This document shows, piece by piece, positions 1-10,339 of a stretch of 64,000 nucleotides of DNA (the stretch's first letter is position 1; each line of letters starts with the position of its first letter). A program made the translations under genes and the position numbers. The notes below the pieces were generated by a model. The model was given only the letters and a program-made list of their open reading frames with translations. It had not been told where the DNA came from and did not search any database. The stretch is from Rhopalosiphum padi. Its lineage: Eukaryota; Arthropoda; Insecta; Hemiptera; Aphididae. The stretch lies in the NCBI RefSeq assembly GCF_020882245.1, contig NC_083598.1, positions 84,697,714-84,761,713 of the forward strand, read 5' to 3'.

Positions 1-1690
1 ATGGGCTAAAAAATATTAATACAGAATTAATAAAAATATTAAAATATTTGCAGCATATCAAGAAATATAAATACATTAAAAATGTTCAATAAGTAGATAT
101 TCTCCAGATCATAATTCCGAATGCTACCACATTTTCTAGAGTACTAAAAAACAATAGAAAATGTGCATACATTTTAGTGAAAATTTAAAATAGGTAGAGT
201 TAGCTGTTTATTTTTTTATAACTCTATTATAATCCTACAAATATTTATAATATCAATGTTAAATTATCAACCTATTACTTAATATTATATTAAAAATACG
301 ACTACAAATAATAAGTTGTTATATATCATTAATATTTGAAGATTGTCTTAAAGTTCATTATTTTAAAATAAGCAAAATAAACAATCCTCAAATATCAATA
401 TACTATTCAGTTCGATCAGCATACTTAAAATAAATAATAATATAAACGAAGCATTGTGAACATAATAAAAAATAAATAGATATTTGTATATAATTCTACA
501 TCAATACAAACTATTTTGCTATAGCATGTTTCAATAATTATACTCTAAGTCCTTCTCAAAAACATGGAAGTAAGAAGGAACACGGGGTTTTAAAAAAGAC
601 TTATGAGTATAACTATGATAAATCCACTCTTAAAATTAATAATTAAATAATTATACATATAACATATTGCTTTGCAGTTAAAAGGTATACAAAGAAACAT
701 AACAAGTTGCAAGACTATTAAAAAAAAAAAATTGTGTAAAAGAATTTTATTTTTATTCGCTCTTCTATAAGCAATATTTGTTATAAATCAAAACAACTTA
801 CCTACCAAAATGGCATGGTGTTTCTAATCACTTGAACATGTAAAAATTGATGTCAAAAATTGTGCAATTGTTAAGTATTTATATATTTTAATAATCCAAG
901 TAGCTATGGTATAAAGTAAACTAAAAAAAATTAACACAGAATTAGTAAAACACTTATTAATGTTAATTAAGAAATTAATTAATTATTTTACAATACAAAA
1001 GTTGGTAAAGTTGTAAAAAATTCCACATGCTAATTCATTTTATCCAGTTCCTATTAATAACAGAAGAACAATGTGCATAAACTTTATTGATTTTACATTT
1101 CACATAATTTCACATTATTTTCATAACATATTGCCAATAATACAATACTAGTGTAAGAAATTTAGTTTAACCTATTATTAAATATTAATTATAATAACAT
1201 TTAAAAGTAGTGTGAATATAATAGTTACATAACATGTCATTAATACTTTAAAGGAAATTATGTGAAAAATATTATTCCAAAGAAAACAGTTCTCTTTTTT
1301 TATTTATTTAACTGTGAAATAATAATTAAATATATGAATATAGGTATTATAGAATAATCTAACAATAAAAATTATATAAGAAGCACGATTCCAAATAATC
1401 AATAGTTACATATCATTAATATTTAAAGATTTGTATAATTAACAATTTAATTTTGTTATTTAAAAATTGTTTAAAAACACAAATCTACAAAGATCAATGT
1501 CCTATTTAGATCGATAAGCATACAAAAAATAAATTACAATATAAGCAAAGCCTTATTCACATAGATTAGCATAGATGAAACATTGAAATGTAACAAATTG
1601 CGCGAATGTAAACAGCAATAATAGTGACAAAATAAATCCTATTTTTATTTTATAAAATATAAATATTTGTTATAAACCAAGATGACTTAC

Positions 1691-1801
1691 CCATGAAGTT
1701 TTCATTGAATTCACATGAACATGTACAAGTTGATGTAAAAATTCTTCATAGACTATTGTTGATTTTAATATTCCAAGTAACTTGGGTATACGTATTATTG
1801 A
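1691..1801 (-). pseudogene. Exon-like block D, best preserved copy (37 open codons)
   Basis: A 111-nt segment with acceptor ATGTTTTTCAG and donor TGG|GTAAGT, open in exactly one frame from end to end (SIIRIPKLLGILKSTIVYEE then FLHQLVHVHVNSMKTSW). The other three copies share the splice sites but carry stops or indels. It may still be a live exon, but no complete gene could be assembled around it. Confidence 0.35.
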
Positions 1802-2943
1802 CTGAAAAACATTAATAAAGAATTAGTAAAAAGATTAACTAATATTTGCTTGACAATAAAAATAAATTTATTCGATTTTTTCAATAAACAATTATTTTAC
1901 AGATTATAAGTTAAGAAATTAATTAATTATGTAACAATACTAACGTTGTTAATGTTGTAGCAATTTCACATGTCACCAAATCTTCTGGAGTTCTACAACA
2001 CACATCAATATTATGAATCGATGAAAAATGTAATTTGCTTTTCTATAAGTACGTGTTATAAATCAAGATGACTTACCAATCAAATTTCCATTGAATTCAT
2101 ACAAGCAAGTAAAAGTCCATGTAAAAAATTCTTCATGGCGTTTTATTGATTATTGACGTATGATGGACTGAAAAATATTAATACAGAATTAGTATAAAGA
2201 TTTAATGACAAAAAAAAAATTATATAGTATAATATACGTATACATTTTTCAATGATGAAAGGTGGAATCACATCGATAAGTTACTAATAAACCAATAATT
2301 ATTTTAATTTGCAGATTGTATACTAGGCAATTTAAGTTCAAGATTTAAAATATATCAAAATACACAAAACTGCGGAAATCAATTTACTAAGATCTATAAA
2401 CATGAATCTAAAATAAATTACAATTTACCTATACTAAGCATTGTTAACATAAACAATATAAAATAAATAAATATACATGTATTATTCTGCATAGATACAT
2501 ACTAAATTTACAGAAGAAAATATCAACAATTATTCTCCAAGTCCTCCTCAAAAGCACGGAATAATATGGAACACATGATTTTGAGTAAGGATCGGAATAT
2601 AATTATGATAAATACACTGTTAGAATTAATAAATGCAAGCTATACATACTAATTTTCTTTTAAAATATATATAATAACATTATAACTAAGCGTTATAAAC
2701 AGAATAAAAATAGTTAATATACGTTTATTACTCTACATTGATACTTACTTTTTTACTGTAGCAAGGATCAATAACTATAATCTAAGTCCTCCACAAAAGC
2801 ATGAAAGTATTATGGAACACATGTTTTTGAGGATGGACTTGGAATATAATTATTCATAATATTATTACTTTACGTTTAAAACATTTATCACAAAGCATAA
2901 AAAATCTAAAGAATACAGTTTTCTTTTTGATTATTTTTAACTG

Positions 2944-3081
2944 AAAAAAATAATACAATAAAATTATATAAAAATACGATTACAAATAATAAATAGTTAC
3001 ATAGCATCAATGTTTGCACATTATATATGACAATTTAAGTATTTTAGTTCATTATTTAAAAATTATTAAAATGCACAAATC
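2944..3081. repeat. 138-bp direct duplicate, left copy
   Basis: Nearly identical (one substitution, one indel) to 3956-4094. It ends exactly where the 662-bp repeat begins. The right-hand copy continues into cassette block C and is therefore the original. Confidence 0.85.
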
Positions 3082-3743
3082 AAAATAAAAATAGAAGAAA
3101 CGTTATTTGGTACCGTATAACCATTATAATATAATGCATTCTTAATGTGTAACAAAACGGAATGAATGTACCAATCATAAACTCCTTGGTGATATGAGTA
3201 ATGTAAGCTCATCCTTAAATATCCCAATGATCGTGAATATTTTGTTGTCTATATCACAAAAAATGCATCAAGGTTGTGATATGTTCAGACACGTTGATAG
3301 ATGCGAAGAAGAATCTGATACCATCTTAGACTCTTTAAAAATTTTTAAATTTTTAAATAACTTCTCAATTTAAAAATCTTTATAAGAGTCTAAGATTATA
3401 ACATAACATGGCCGAATCACTTAAATTTGTAGTTTTTTTTTCAAATACATAAATATAATCATAATGTATTATTTAAATATAAATATTATACAAATTAGAC
3501 TTAAAAATAAACACAACTTTTATTATAAACATTTTATACATATATTACTGTGAAATATTTATGTAGTTCACTGGCGTATTTATATTTTATTCAATCCAAT
3601 TGTTAGTTAAGTCATAGATTCTAATTAAAATATTTTTCTTAAATAGGTACAATATACATAAGCATGATCTAATTTAGTTGATTGTAAAAAATTAATTTGT
3701 GGTAATTAAGAAAAATCTATAAATATAAATGTGTTCATGGTAT
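3082..3743. repeat. 662-bp dispersed repeat with hairpin, copy 1
   Basis: Shares its whole length with 6259-6920 with only a handful of substitutions, so the copy is recent. It contains an inverted repeat with arms 3323-3349 and 3369-3396 (ATCTTAGACTCTTNNAAANAT type, about 20 nt apart). No TIR, poly(A) tail or transposase was found. A minus-strand frame beginning MGYLRMSLHYSYHQGVYDWY runs 50-80 codons in both copies but has no recognised homologue. Confidence 0.8.
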
Positions 3744-3955
3744 AAAATATTATTATTCCAACATATAATTATATTAATGTAAAAATTATAAACTAACATA
3801 TTATAATAGTAGTGTTAAGTTTACATCAATAAAATATAAATAAGCTTAAAAATAAATATATATATATATTTTTAGAAAATATAAGAATATTTAATATACC
3901 TACATCCTACATTAATTTTTATATTATGATACTACAAACGCCTTTAAAAGTATTT

Positions 3956-4094
3956 AAAAAAATAATACAATAAAATTATATAAAAATACGATTACAAATA
4001 ATAAATAGTTACATAGCATCAATGTTTGCACATTATATATGACAAATTTAAGTATTTTAGTTCATTATTTAAAAATTATCAAAATGCACAAATC
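3956..4094. repeat. 138-bp direct duplicate, right copy
   Basis: Partner of 2944-3081. Between the two copies lie the 662-bp repeat and about 210 bp of unrelated AT-rich DNA. Confidence 0.85.
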
Positions 4095-4130
4095 TACAAA
4101 GATCAATGTCCTATTCAGATTGATAAATAA
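4065..4130 (-). pseudogene. Exon-like block C, copy 4 (hydrophobic short frame)
   Basis: Follows TTATTTTAAG on the minus strand and reads LFINLNRTLIFVDLCILIIF before a stop. The same frame is kept in the copies at 2338-2403, 1471-1521 and 363-422, where it starts with Met (MFIDLSKL..., MLIDLNRT..., MLIELNSI...). The preserved frame in four diverged copies is the best hint that the cassette once coded for protein. Confidence 0.3.
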
Positions 4131-4220
4131 ACTTAAAATAAATTATAATATAAACAAAGCGTTATTAAATTAAAAAAATAATAAATATGCATTTATTACC
4201 TACTCTGTATAAATACATAC

Positions 4221-4327
4221 TGTATTTACTATAGCAAGGATCATTCTTCAAGTTCTCCTCAAAATCATGGAAAAATGGAACAAACGATTTTGAATAGGAT
4301 CGGAATATAATTATGATAAATGTAGTC
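4221..4327 (-). pseudogene. Exon-like block K, best preserved copy (35 open codons)
   Basis: A 107-nt segment with a long polypyrimidine acceptor (ATTAATTTTAG) and donor ACA|GTATGT. It has one open frame entering in phase 2 and leaving in phase 1: TTFIIIIFRSYSKSFVPFFH then DFEENLKNDPCYSKY. The acidic/CYSK end is recognisable in the other K copies, which contain stops. Its phase does not fit directly to a D block, so any transcript would need other exons between them. Confidence 0.35.
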
Positions 4328-4699
4328 CTAAAATTAATAAAAAAAAAAACTATGAAAGCATATTAATTTACATTTAAAATATATATTAAAAAGCATAACA
4401 AATTGCACTACTGTAAAAAGTAAAAAGCAATAATTGTGAAAAAAAATTAAAATGTCATTTGCTTTTCTATTAGTACATGTTATAAATCAAGATTACTTAC
4501 TCATGACGTTTCAATTAATTTCACACGAACATGTAAAAGTTTAAGTCAAAAATCTTTCGTAGAGAACTTATTTGAATATATTTATTATTCAAAGTAGCAT
4601 CGGTATATGACGGACTGAAAAATATTAACACGGGATTAGTATAAATATTAACAAATGTCCACATGATAACAAAAATAAATATATTTTGTAGTGCTTACA

Positions 4700-5230
4700 T
4701 TTTTTATGGTGTGTGGTTTAAAATCATTGTTACGTACTCAATAATTTAATCATCTTTATCACAAGACGTATGTGGATGTAATATATATTTTGACTAAACT
4801 ATATTGTTGCAAAGATCTGTTGTAATCTTAGACTCACTAAAGATATTTAAATATTTATAAATCACATTTAAAAATATCTTTAATGAGTCTATGATTATAA
4901 TATTATATGCTTAATCACTGAAATTTGTATTAATAAATAGATAATATTAATTTTGATGAGCAAAAAATATAACGATAATCTGTAACATTTTTTAGATATT
5001 GAACAGCATATTCACTATTATTGAAATAGAATGTATAAAATACAAATTAAATAAAAATAATTAACAAACTTTTATGGCAAACATTTTATGCATTATATTG
5101 TTTATACGGTTTTCAGATTTTTTTTTTTAACTTAATTCTTTATTTATCAATCTGTTACAAATTTGAACAATAAGCTTAATTTATATTATAATTAAAATAT
5201 TTCCATTTTATAAAATGCACTCATGTAAAT
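4700..5230. repeat. Diverged older relative of the 662-bp repeat
   Basis: Carries the same hairpin theme (AATCTTAGACTCACTAAAG at 4824, right arm 4868-4896) and aligns patchily downstream (AACTTTTATGGCAAACATTT; AATTAAAATATTT), so it is an older member of the family. Confidence 0.55.
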
Positions 5231-6258
5231 TATCTGACACAGCTGTTCTAAATAAAGACCTGTAAATGACCTGGTATAATATATGATAATGCTACTTAAT
5301 TCATAATTGTAATTCAAATTTATCTAATTAATTATAAATAAAATTAATTAATTACCAAATAAGTTGATAGTGATATGCCTAAATTTGTAATCAGGAACTG
5401 TTAAAGGCAAATACATAAGTTTGCGTAGCAAATAAAGAGGTATAATATACTTTAAGTATTTGAATTATAATGCTATCAAAAACTAAGATTTAAAATCAAT
5501 ATTGTTTAAAAGTATACACATAAGCCTCTAAATAAATAAATATTAAATAATATATATAAAATGAATATATTAATACTAAAATGTTAAATAGCTCCTCAGA
5601 AATTATTATAATTATAAATATCAGTTAATAAACACTACTGTATAAATGCAAATTAATAATAATATAATACTATATTATAACAATTAATACTAAATAAATT
5701 ACCAATTTGTGTTCATCAGTTAATACATTTTACATAAAATAAAAAATAAAATGGACTTACTTTATTAGTTTTAAAAAACATAACTTTGATCTGTTGTCTT
5801 CTTTGTATTTTGTAACATAACATATTTATATTGAATGATAATCTGTAAAATTATTTAAGCATATGAATTGATTAGTGATAGAAAATTTGTGAGAAAAAAA
5901 ATATTATGTATTATAACATATACCTTTCATGTTTTGAAATGATAATCTTAGCATTAAATTTTGATCAAAAGTATCGATGGTCTTTAAAATTGTTCAAACC
6001 AATGCTACTGAAAAAAAAACCTTATAATATGAGTAAATAAGTTAAATAAAATGATGATCAAATTGTATGAGAACTTAAATGTTTTTAAATTATATCCAAA
6101 CAAAACAAAAAACAATTAAACAAAAATACATTATTTCAAATACTTGAAACTCTCGTCAATTATTCCATTCCAGTGTTTGAATATATTGATTGTTTGATAA
6201 TCTATAACAGAAGTCAATAAAAAAAATGTCAAAATCATTCATAAATCTTAATTTTATG
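5231..6258. other. AT-rich stretch, nothing recognised
   Basis: No supported gene, TIR element or tandem repeat was seen; only short AT-rich words shared with the array to the left. Confidence 0.5.
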
Positions 6259-6920
6259 AAAATAAAAATAGAAGAAACGTTATTTGGTACCGTATAACCA
6301 TTATAATATAATGCATTCTTAATGTGTAACAAAACGGAATGAATGTACCAATCATATACTCCTTGGTGATATGAGTAATGTAAGCTCATCCTTAAATATC
6401 CCAATGATCGTGAATATTTTGTTGTCTATATCACAAAAAATGCATCAAGGTTGTGATATGTTCAGACACGTTGATAGATGCGAAGAAGAATCTGATACCA
6501 TCTTAGACTCTTTAAAAATTTTTAAATTTTTAAATAACTTCACAATTTAAAAATCTTTATAAGAGTCTAAGATTATAACATAACATGGCCGAATCACTTA
6601 AATTTGTAGTTTTTTTTTCAAATACATAAATATAATCATAATGTATTATTTAAATATAAATATTATACAAATTAGACTTAAAAATAAACACAACTTTTAT
6701 TATAAACATTTTATACATATATTACTGTGAAATATTTATATAGTTCACTGGCGTATTTATATTTTATTCAATCCAATTGTTAGTTAAGTCATGGATTCTA
6801 ATTAAAATATTTTTCTTAAATAGGTACAATATACATAAGCATGATCTAATTTAGTTGATTGTAAAAAATTAATTTGTGGTAATTAAGAAAAATCTATAAA
6901 TATAAATGTGTTCATGGTAT
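6259..6920. repeat. 662-bp dispersed repeat with hairpin, copy 2
   Basis: Second copy of 3082-3743, same orientation, same hairpin (about 6500-6574). It is not flanked by the 138-bp duplicate seen around copy 1. Confidence 0.8.
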
Positions 6921-7299
6921 TATTTAGAGTACAAAAGACAATTGAATACCTATAAATAAATTGAAAATAAAATATTTATATGTCTGTTTAAATGGTTGTA
7001 AATTGATTAATTAGATTTTTCTTAAATATATAACTTAGCATTACCGTCACTACCTATGTGTTCTTTTTTGTAAGACTGTAGAATTCAATACTTATTATCT
7101 AGTACCTAGTGCCGTCAAACTGGCCAATTTGGGCCAGGGATTAATTTCGCCCATTAACATTATACCGGGGAAGGTTTCATGAGAAGAAAATCAACGGTGG
7201 ACCAAACATACACCATCAAATAATTAATAAATAATGGGAAAATGCTACGAATACGACTAGTAGGTACTATTCATTCTATTCGAGAGGGTCTATAAAATG

Positions 7300-7890
7300 A
7301 GTTAACGGTGGCTGAATTTCAACGCGTATAAATCGCTTTAGAAAAAAAAAATATAGCTCGTTGTGTGAATAAAATTTTGAGTGCACGCGCGCGTAAAACG
7401 AAAATCCGACGAACGCGTATTAAACGTTAAACGCAATACCGTGGAGAACGGATGAAACGCCCGAGCGCTGAAGGACGAACCGAGAGGACACGAGTCAAGA
7501 CGTAGGATACGGCCCCTCGCAAAACGTTACGGAACGAGAAGAACGTGCGGCGCGCCATCTATACGACGGACCGCGCGTAAACGGACAGACACGAATTTCG
7601 GATTTTTACCGGTAGGAGCGCTGCTGAACGTAATCAACCGTTTGCGGTGGCCAAAATTCGAGTACTGCGCTCACCCCCCCCCCCACACACACACCACCCA
7701 TCACCGCAACATCGCGGCCGCCCAGACGCGCGCGATCCGTTCCTCGTTGCCCACGCCCAATAATGCGTTTATCATCAACACGATGTACCGAGCACTGCGG
7801 TAGAGAGCGTTCGGTAGCGGCGTTAATAATAATCGCAGCCCTAAACGCGATAATATAATAATAGTTAAAAACCTATACACGATCAACGTA
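7300..7890. promoter_or_regulatory. CpG-rich, promoter-like block
   Basis: About 600 bp rich in CpG (GCGCGC, AACGCG, ACGCGTAT motifs) in a background of very low GC. Contains a C10 run and a CA tract (7675-7692). No ORF with plausible coding character was found on either strand; the 61-codon minus frame at 7701-7886 looks fortuitous. Such islands in aphids commonly mark promoters and noncoding first exons. The direction could not be decided. Confidence 0.35.
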
Positions 7891-7987
7891 AAATCTGAGA
7901 CTTAATTATATATGATATATGAATATAAATTATAATATGTATTAAGTTTATACGTTTAATGCCGCGCGGGTTTTACTTACAAGTAAT

Positions 7988-8164
7988 TAGAGGTTCCCAA
8001 ACCGTGGGTTACGATTATATTTTTTTGGTGGTTCTGCAAGTTATATTTTAAAATAGTACATTTTTTTAAACATTTAAGGTCATTGATATAATTGTAGGTG
8101 ACCAAAATTTAAAAAACTCACAAAATGGGTCGTACCATCATCATAGAAAGTTTGTGAACCTCTG
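7988..8164. mobile_element. Short hAT-like MITE (AGAGGTTCCCAAAC termini)
   Basis: A 177-bp unit with inverted termini AGAGGTTCCCAAACC and CAGAGGTTCACAAACT (reverse complement of the right end), the classic AGAGGTTC end of nonautonomous hAT elements. An exact 8-bp target duplication is not visible, although CTTACA occurs on both sides. Confidence 0.65.
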
Positions 8165-9799
8165 CCTTACACAAATAATATTAACAATTGTTAATAAAAA
8201 TAATTTATTAAGACACATATCATTTCGATTATTTTTTTCGATTTGTCTACCTACCCAATATATTATATGTACTTATTAGAGGCACATATAAATATATCAC
8301 GCTAACCTAACTCCGATGTACCTTATTAACATTAAAGAATATTCTATAAAATTTAAAATAGTTCAATCGTGAAAACTAAGAAAAAACAATCACTACACTA
8401 AAATGTACAAAAGGAGAGGTTTTACCGCGTTCGTAACAAACGGCCAAAAAAGCCTATACGCTAGGATTATATCAGCGCACCATTTGTTTGCTCTCTCTAG
8501 GCCAATCGCAACATACACAAGACGCATTTACGCCAAATCATTTTTTTTTATGTTTATTGAGTAATCTTAGAAAAAAATCACCTATTACAAAAACGATAGA
8601 GAATAATATTTTTGAGGATATGAAATATCAATTTATCTAAATATTGTTTCAAAATAATTTTAACATAATTTACACTTACAACATTTTTTTTTATTTTGTA
8701 AATAATACAAATATAAAACCAATATCGTTCAGTCAAAAATAGTATTCTCTATAATTTTTATGATAAGCAATTTTATACTCTTAAGTTTACACAAAAATCA
8801 TAAAAATAAATTTTAGGTGAAAGCGTGGGTCTGAGAGAGAAAATAAATATTGAGCTGATATCCTCTTAATATTACTTATATTAAATACAATTTTAAAAAT
8901 AATGTTTGAGTGTAATTTATAATATATCTACTTCTAAGTATGAAAAAAAATTAAATACGTAATGTAATAAAAAAAAAAAAATGTTGTGCAATAACTTTCG
9001 ACACTTATAAGTTATATAGATTAATGCTTTGAAATAAGATATAATAGACGAAATAATAATATGACGCATTTAGACTGTTTGTTAATACAAAATTAATTTT
9101 TATTTTTAATAATTAGACTTTAATTTATTATTTGCTTTGTTTTATTTAATTTAATTATTATATTACCACGTTTTATCACTACCGATGTATTTTATTATAT
9201 AACATAATAAAGAAAAATATACGCATCTTATAATAATAATATACATTTTTAATGATACCTATCTTAGTAATATCTTAATAATATTGTTGTCATTTTTAAA
9301 ATTTGTAAAATAAAGTTTTTATTATTAAATTTTAATAAAGAAGCTAATTTATTTCTTTATCATGAAAAAAGACAGACAGAAGACTTTAACGGTAGTGATG
9401 TTTCGTGGATAAATTATAGCTATTTGTCTATTATTTATAGAGCATTTTTTAATAGGCATTTTTATAAAATATTTTATTTTATTTAAATTATTAAAATTAT
9501 TCTAACTTTTTATTTTTTTTTTAATCTCAAAAAAAAAAAATTATTCTAATTTTTTAAGATTTATAAATATTTTACGAAATTTTTCTGTATTTTTGTATTT
9601 AATTTCAAAATACTTATAATTTTATTTCTAGAAAATTATATTTTAACATTCTTTAAAACAATTTAACTACTTATTAAACTAAAGATCTGTAAGTCTTACA
9701 TCTTTTTGAAATATTTTAAAATTAATAAAAAAAAAAAGTACTCTATAATTTAAACTAATAAATACAAACTAATTATAAAAAAAAAAATTATTTTATGTA
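8165..9799. other. AT-rich intergenic stretch, nothing recognised
   Basis: Poly(A), poly(T) and ATAAT tracts only; no ORF, RNA gene or terminal-repeat element could be supported. Confidence 0.5.
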
Positions 9800-9857
9800 A
9801 TCTAATACTAAATTTAAACGTTAAAATATTTAAATAAACTTAATAATACATGCGTAC

Positions 9858-9936
9858 CTTTGATATGATGCAGTCGAGTGTCGGCAAACATCACGGCAAG
9901 GAATGTCCAGGCTATCCGAGACATCGACAATGAAAA
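9858..9936 (-). CDS. Exon B: duplicated copy of exon A, now with a 3' splice acceptor
   Basis: A 79-nt segment preceded by a good acceptor (CACTTTTTCAG, AG at 9938-9937) and followed by AAAG|GTACGC. From the ATG at 9924 it reads MSRIAWTFLAVMFADTRLHH..., matching exon A at MSRIA.(.)FLAVM.A, and both copies end in the same CATATCAAAG|GTA junction. The flanking intron is also duplicated. It ends in phase 1 whereas exon A ends in phase 0, so the two are not simple interchangeable alternatives. It may be an internal exon after A or a dead duplicate. Confidence 0.35.
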
Positions 9937-10153
9937 CTGAAAAAGTGAACAAAAAATTAACACTTAAATTAAAAACAAGTCTTAAAATCAATTTGTAATA
10001 TTGAATATTTTTTAAAAATAAGTTACTCGAAAATTTAAACTAATGAAAAAACTAATTATTAAAAAAATATATTTATTTAATTAAATTTAATATTAAATTG
10101 AAACAAATCGAAAAATTAAAATATTTAAAATAAACTTAATAATAAATACATAC

Positions 10154-10255
10154 CTTTGATATGCATTGGAGTGTGGAAAAATCCATAGAGTTTGAAATGG
10201 TTTCCATCGGCTCCTCGGCAATCATCACGGCAAGGAATATGGCTATCCGAGACAT
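10154..10255 (-). CDS. Exon A: 5' coding exon of an unknown secreted-protein-like gene (partial)
   Basis: An ATG at 10255 opens a 34-codon stretch starting MSRIAIFLAVMIAEEPMETI and ending in QCISK at a good donor (AAAG|GTATGT). The first 13 residues form a hydrophobic, signal-peptide-like segment, and a TATA/Inr promoter lies the right distance upstream. The frame also runs open upstream of the ATG, so the Met choice rests on the promoter spacing and on the match to exon B. Downstream exons of the gene were not found with confidence. Function unknown. Confidence 0.45.
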
Positions 10256-10297
10256 AGAGAACGAAATGTGTACCGCTGTTACTGAAGCCGAAAAACT

Positions 10298-10330
10298 GCG
10301 AATCGGTGGACTGTGTAGCTGCCTTATATA
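10298..10330 (-). promoter_or_regulatory. TATA box and initiator upstream of exon A
   Basis: On the minus strand TATATAAGG begins at 10330. About 33 bp downstream a CAGT initiator (A at 10297) follows the sequence GATTCG. The spacing is that of a classical arthropod core promoter. The predicted leader is about 40 nt to the ATG at 10255. Confidence 0.5.
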
Positions 10331-10339
10331 ATAAATTGG

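Larger units (their letters stand above)
300..4640 (-). repeat. Decayed tandem array of an exon-like cassette (blocks C, D, K)
   Basis: Three block types recur in the same orientation. D: 802-920, 1691-1801, 2077-2167, 4501-4614. K: about 525-635, 2495-2610, 2749-2860, 4221-4327. C: 363-422, 1471-1521, 2338-2403, 4065-4130. Read on the minus strand each D block is bounded by TTTTTCAG or TTTTTTAG and by GTAAGT. K blocks have TTTTAG-type acceptors and, in two copies, GTATGT or GTAAGT donors. Identity between copies is moderate and most copies carry stops, so this reads as the remains of a tandemly duplicated small-exon gene, not as a simple satellite. No family was recognised. Confidence 0.5.
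9800..10255 (-). repeat. Tandem duplication containing exons A and B (about 290-bp unit)
   Basis: The block AAATATTTAAATAAACTTAA plus the following donor and coding segment at 9828-9935 recurs at 10117-10265 in the same orientation with many point differences. The unit has been duplicated once, with an insertion in the coding part of copy A. Confidence 0.6.
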
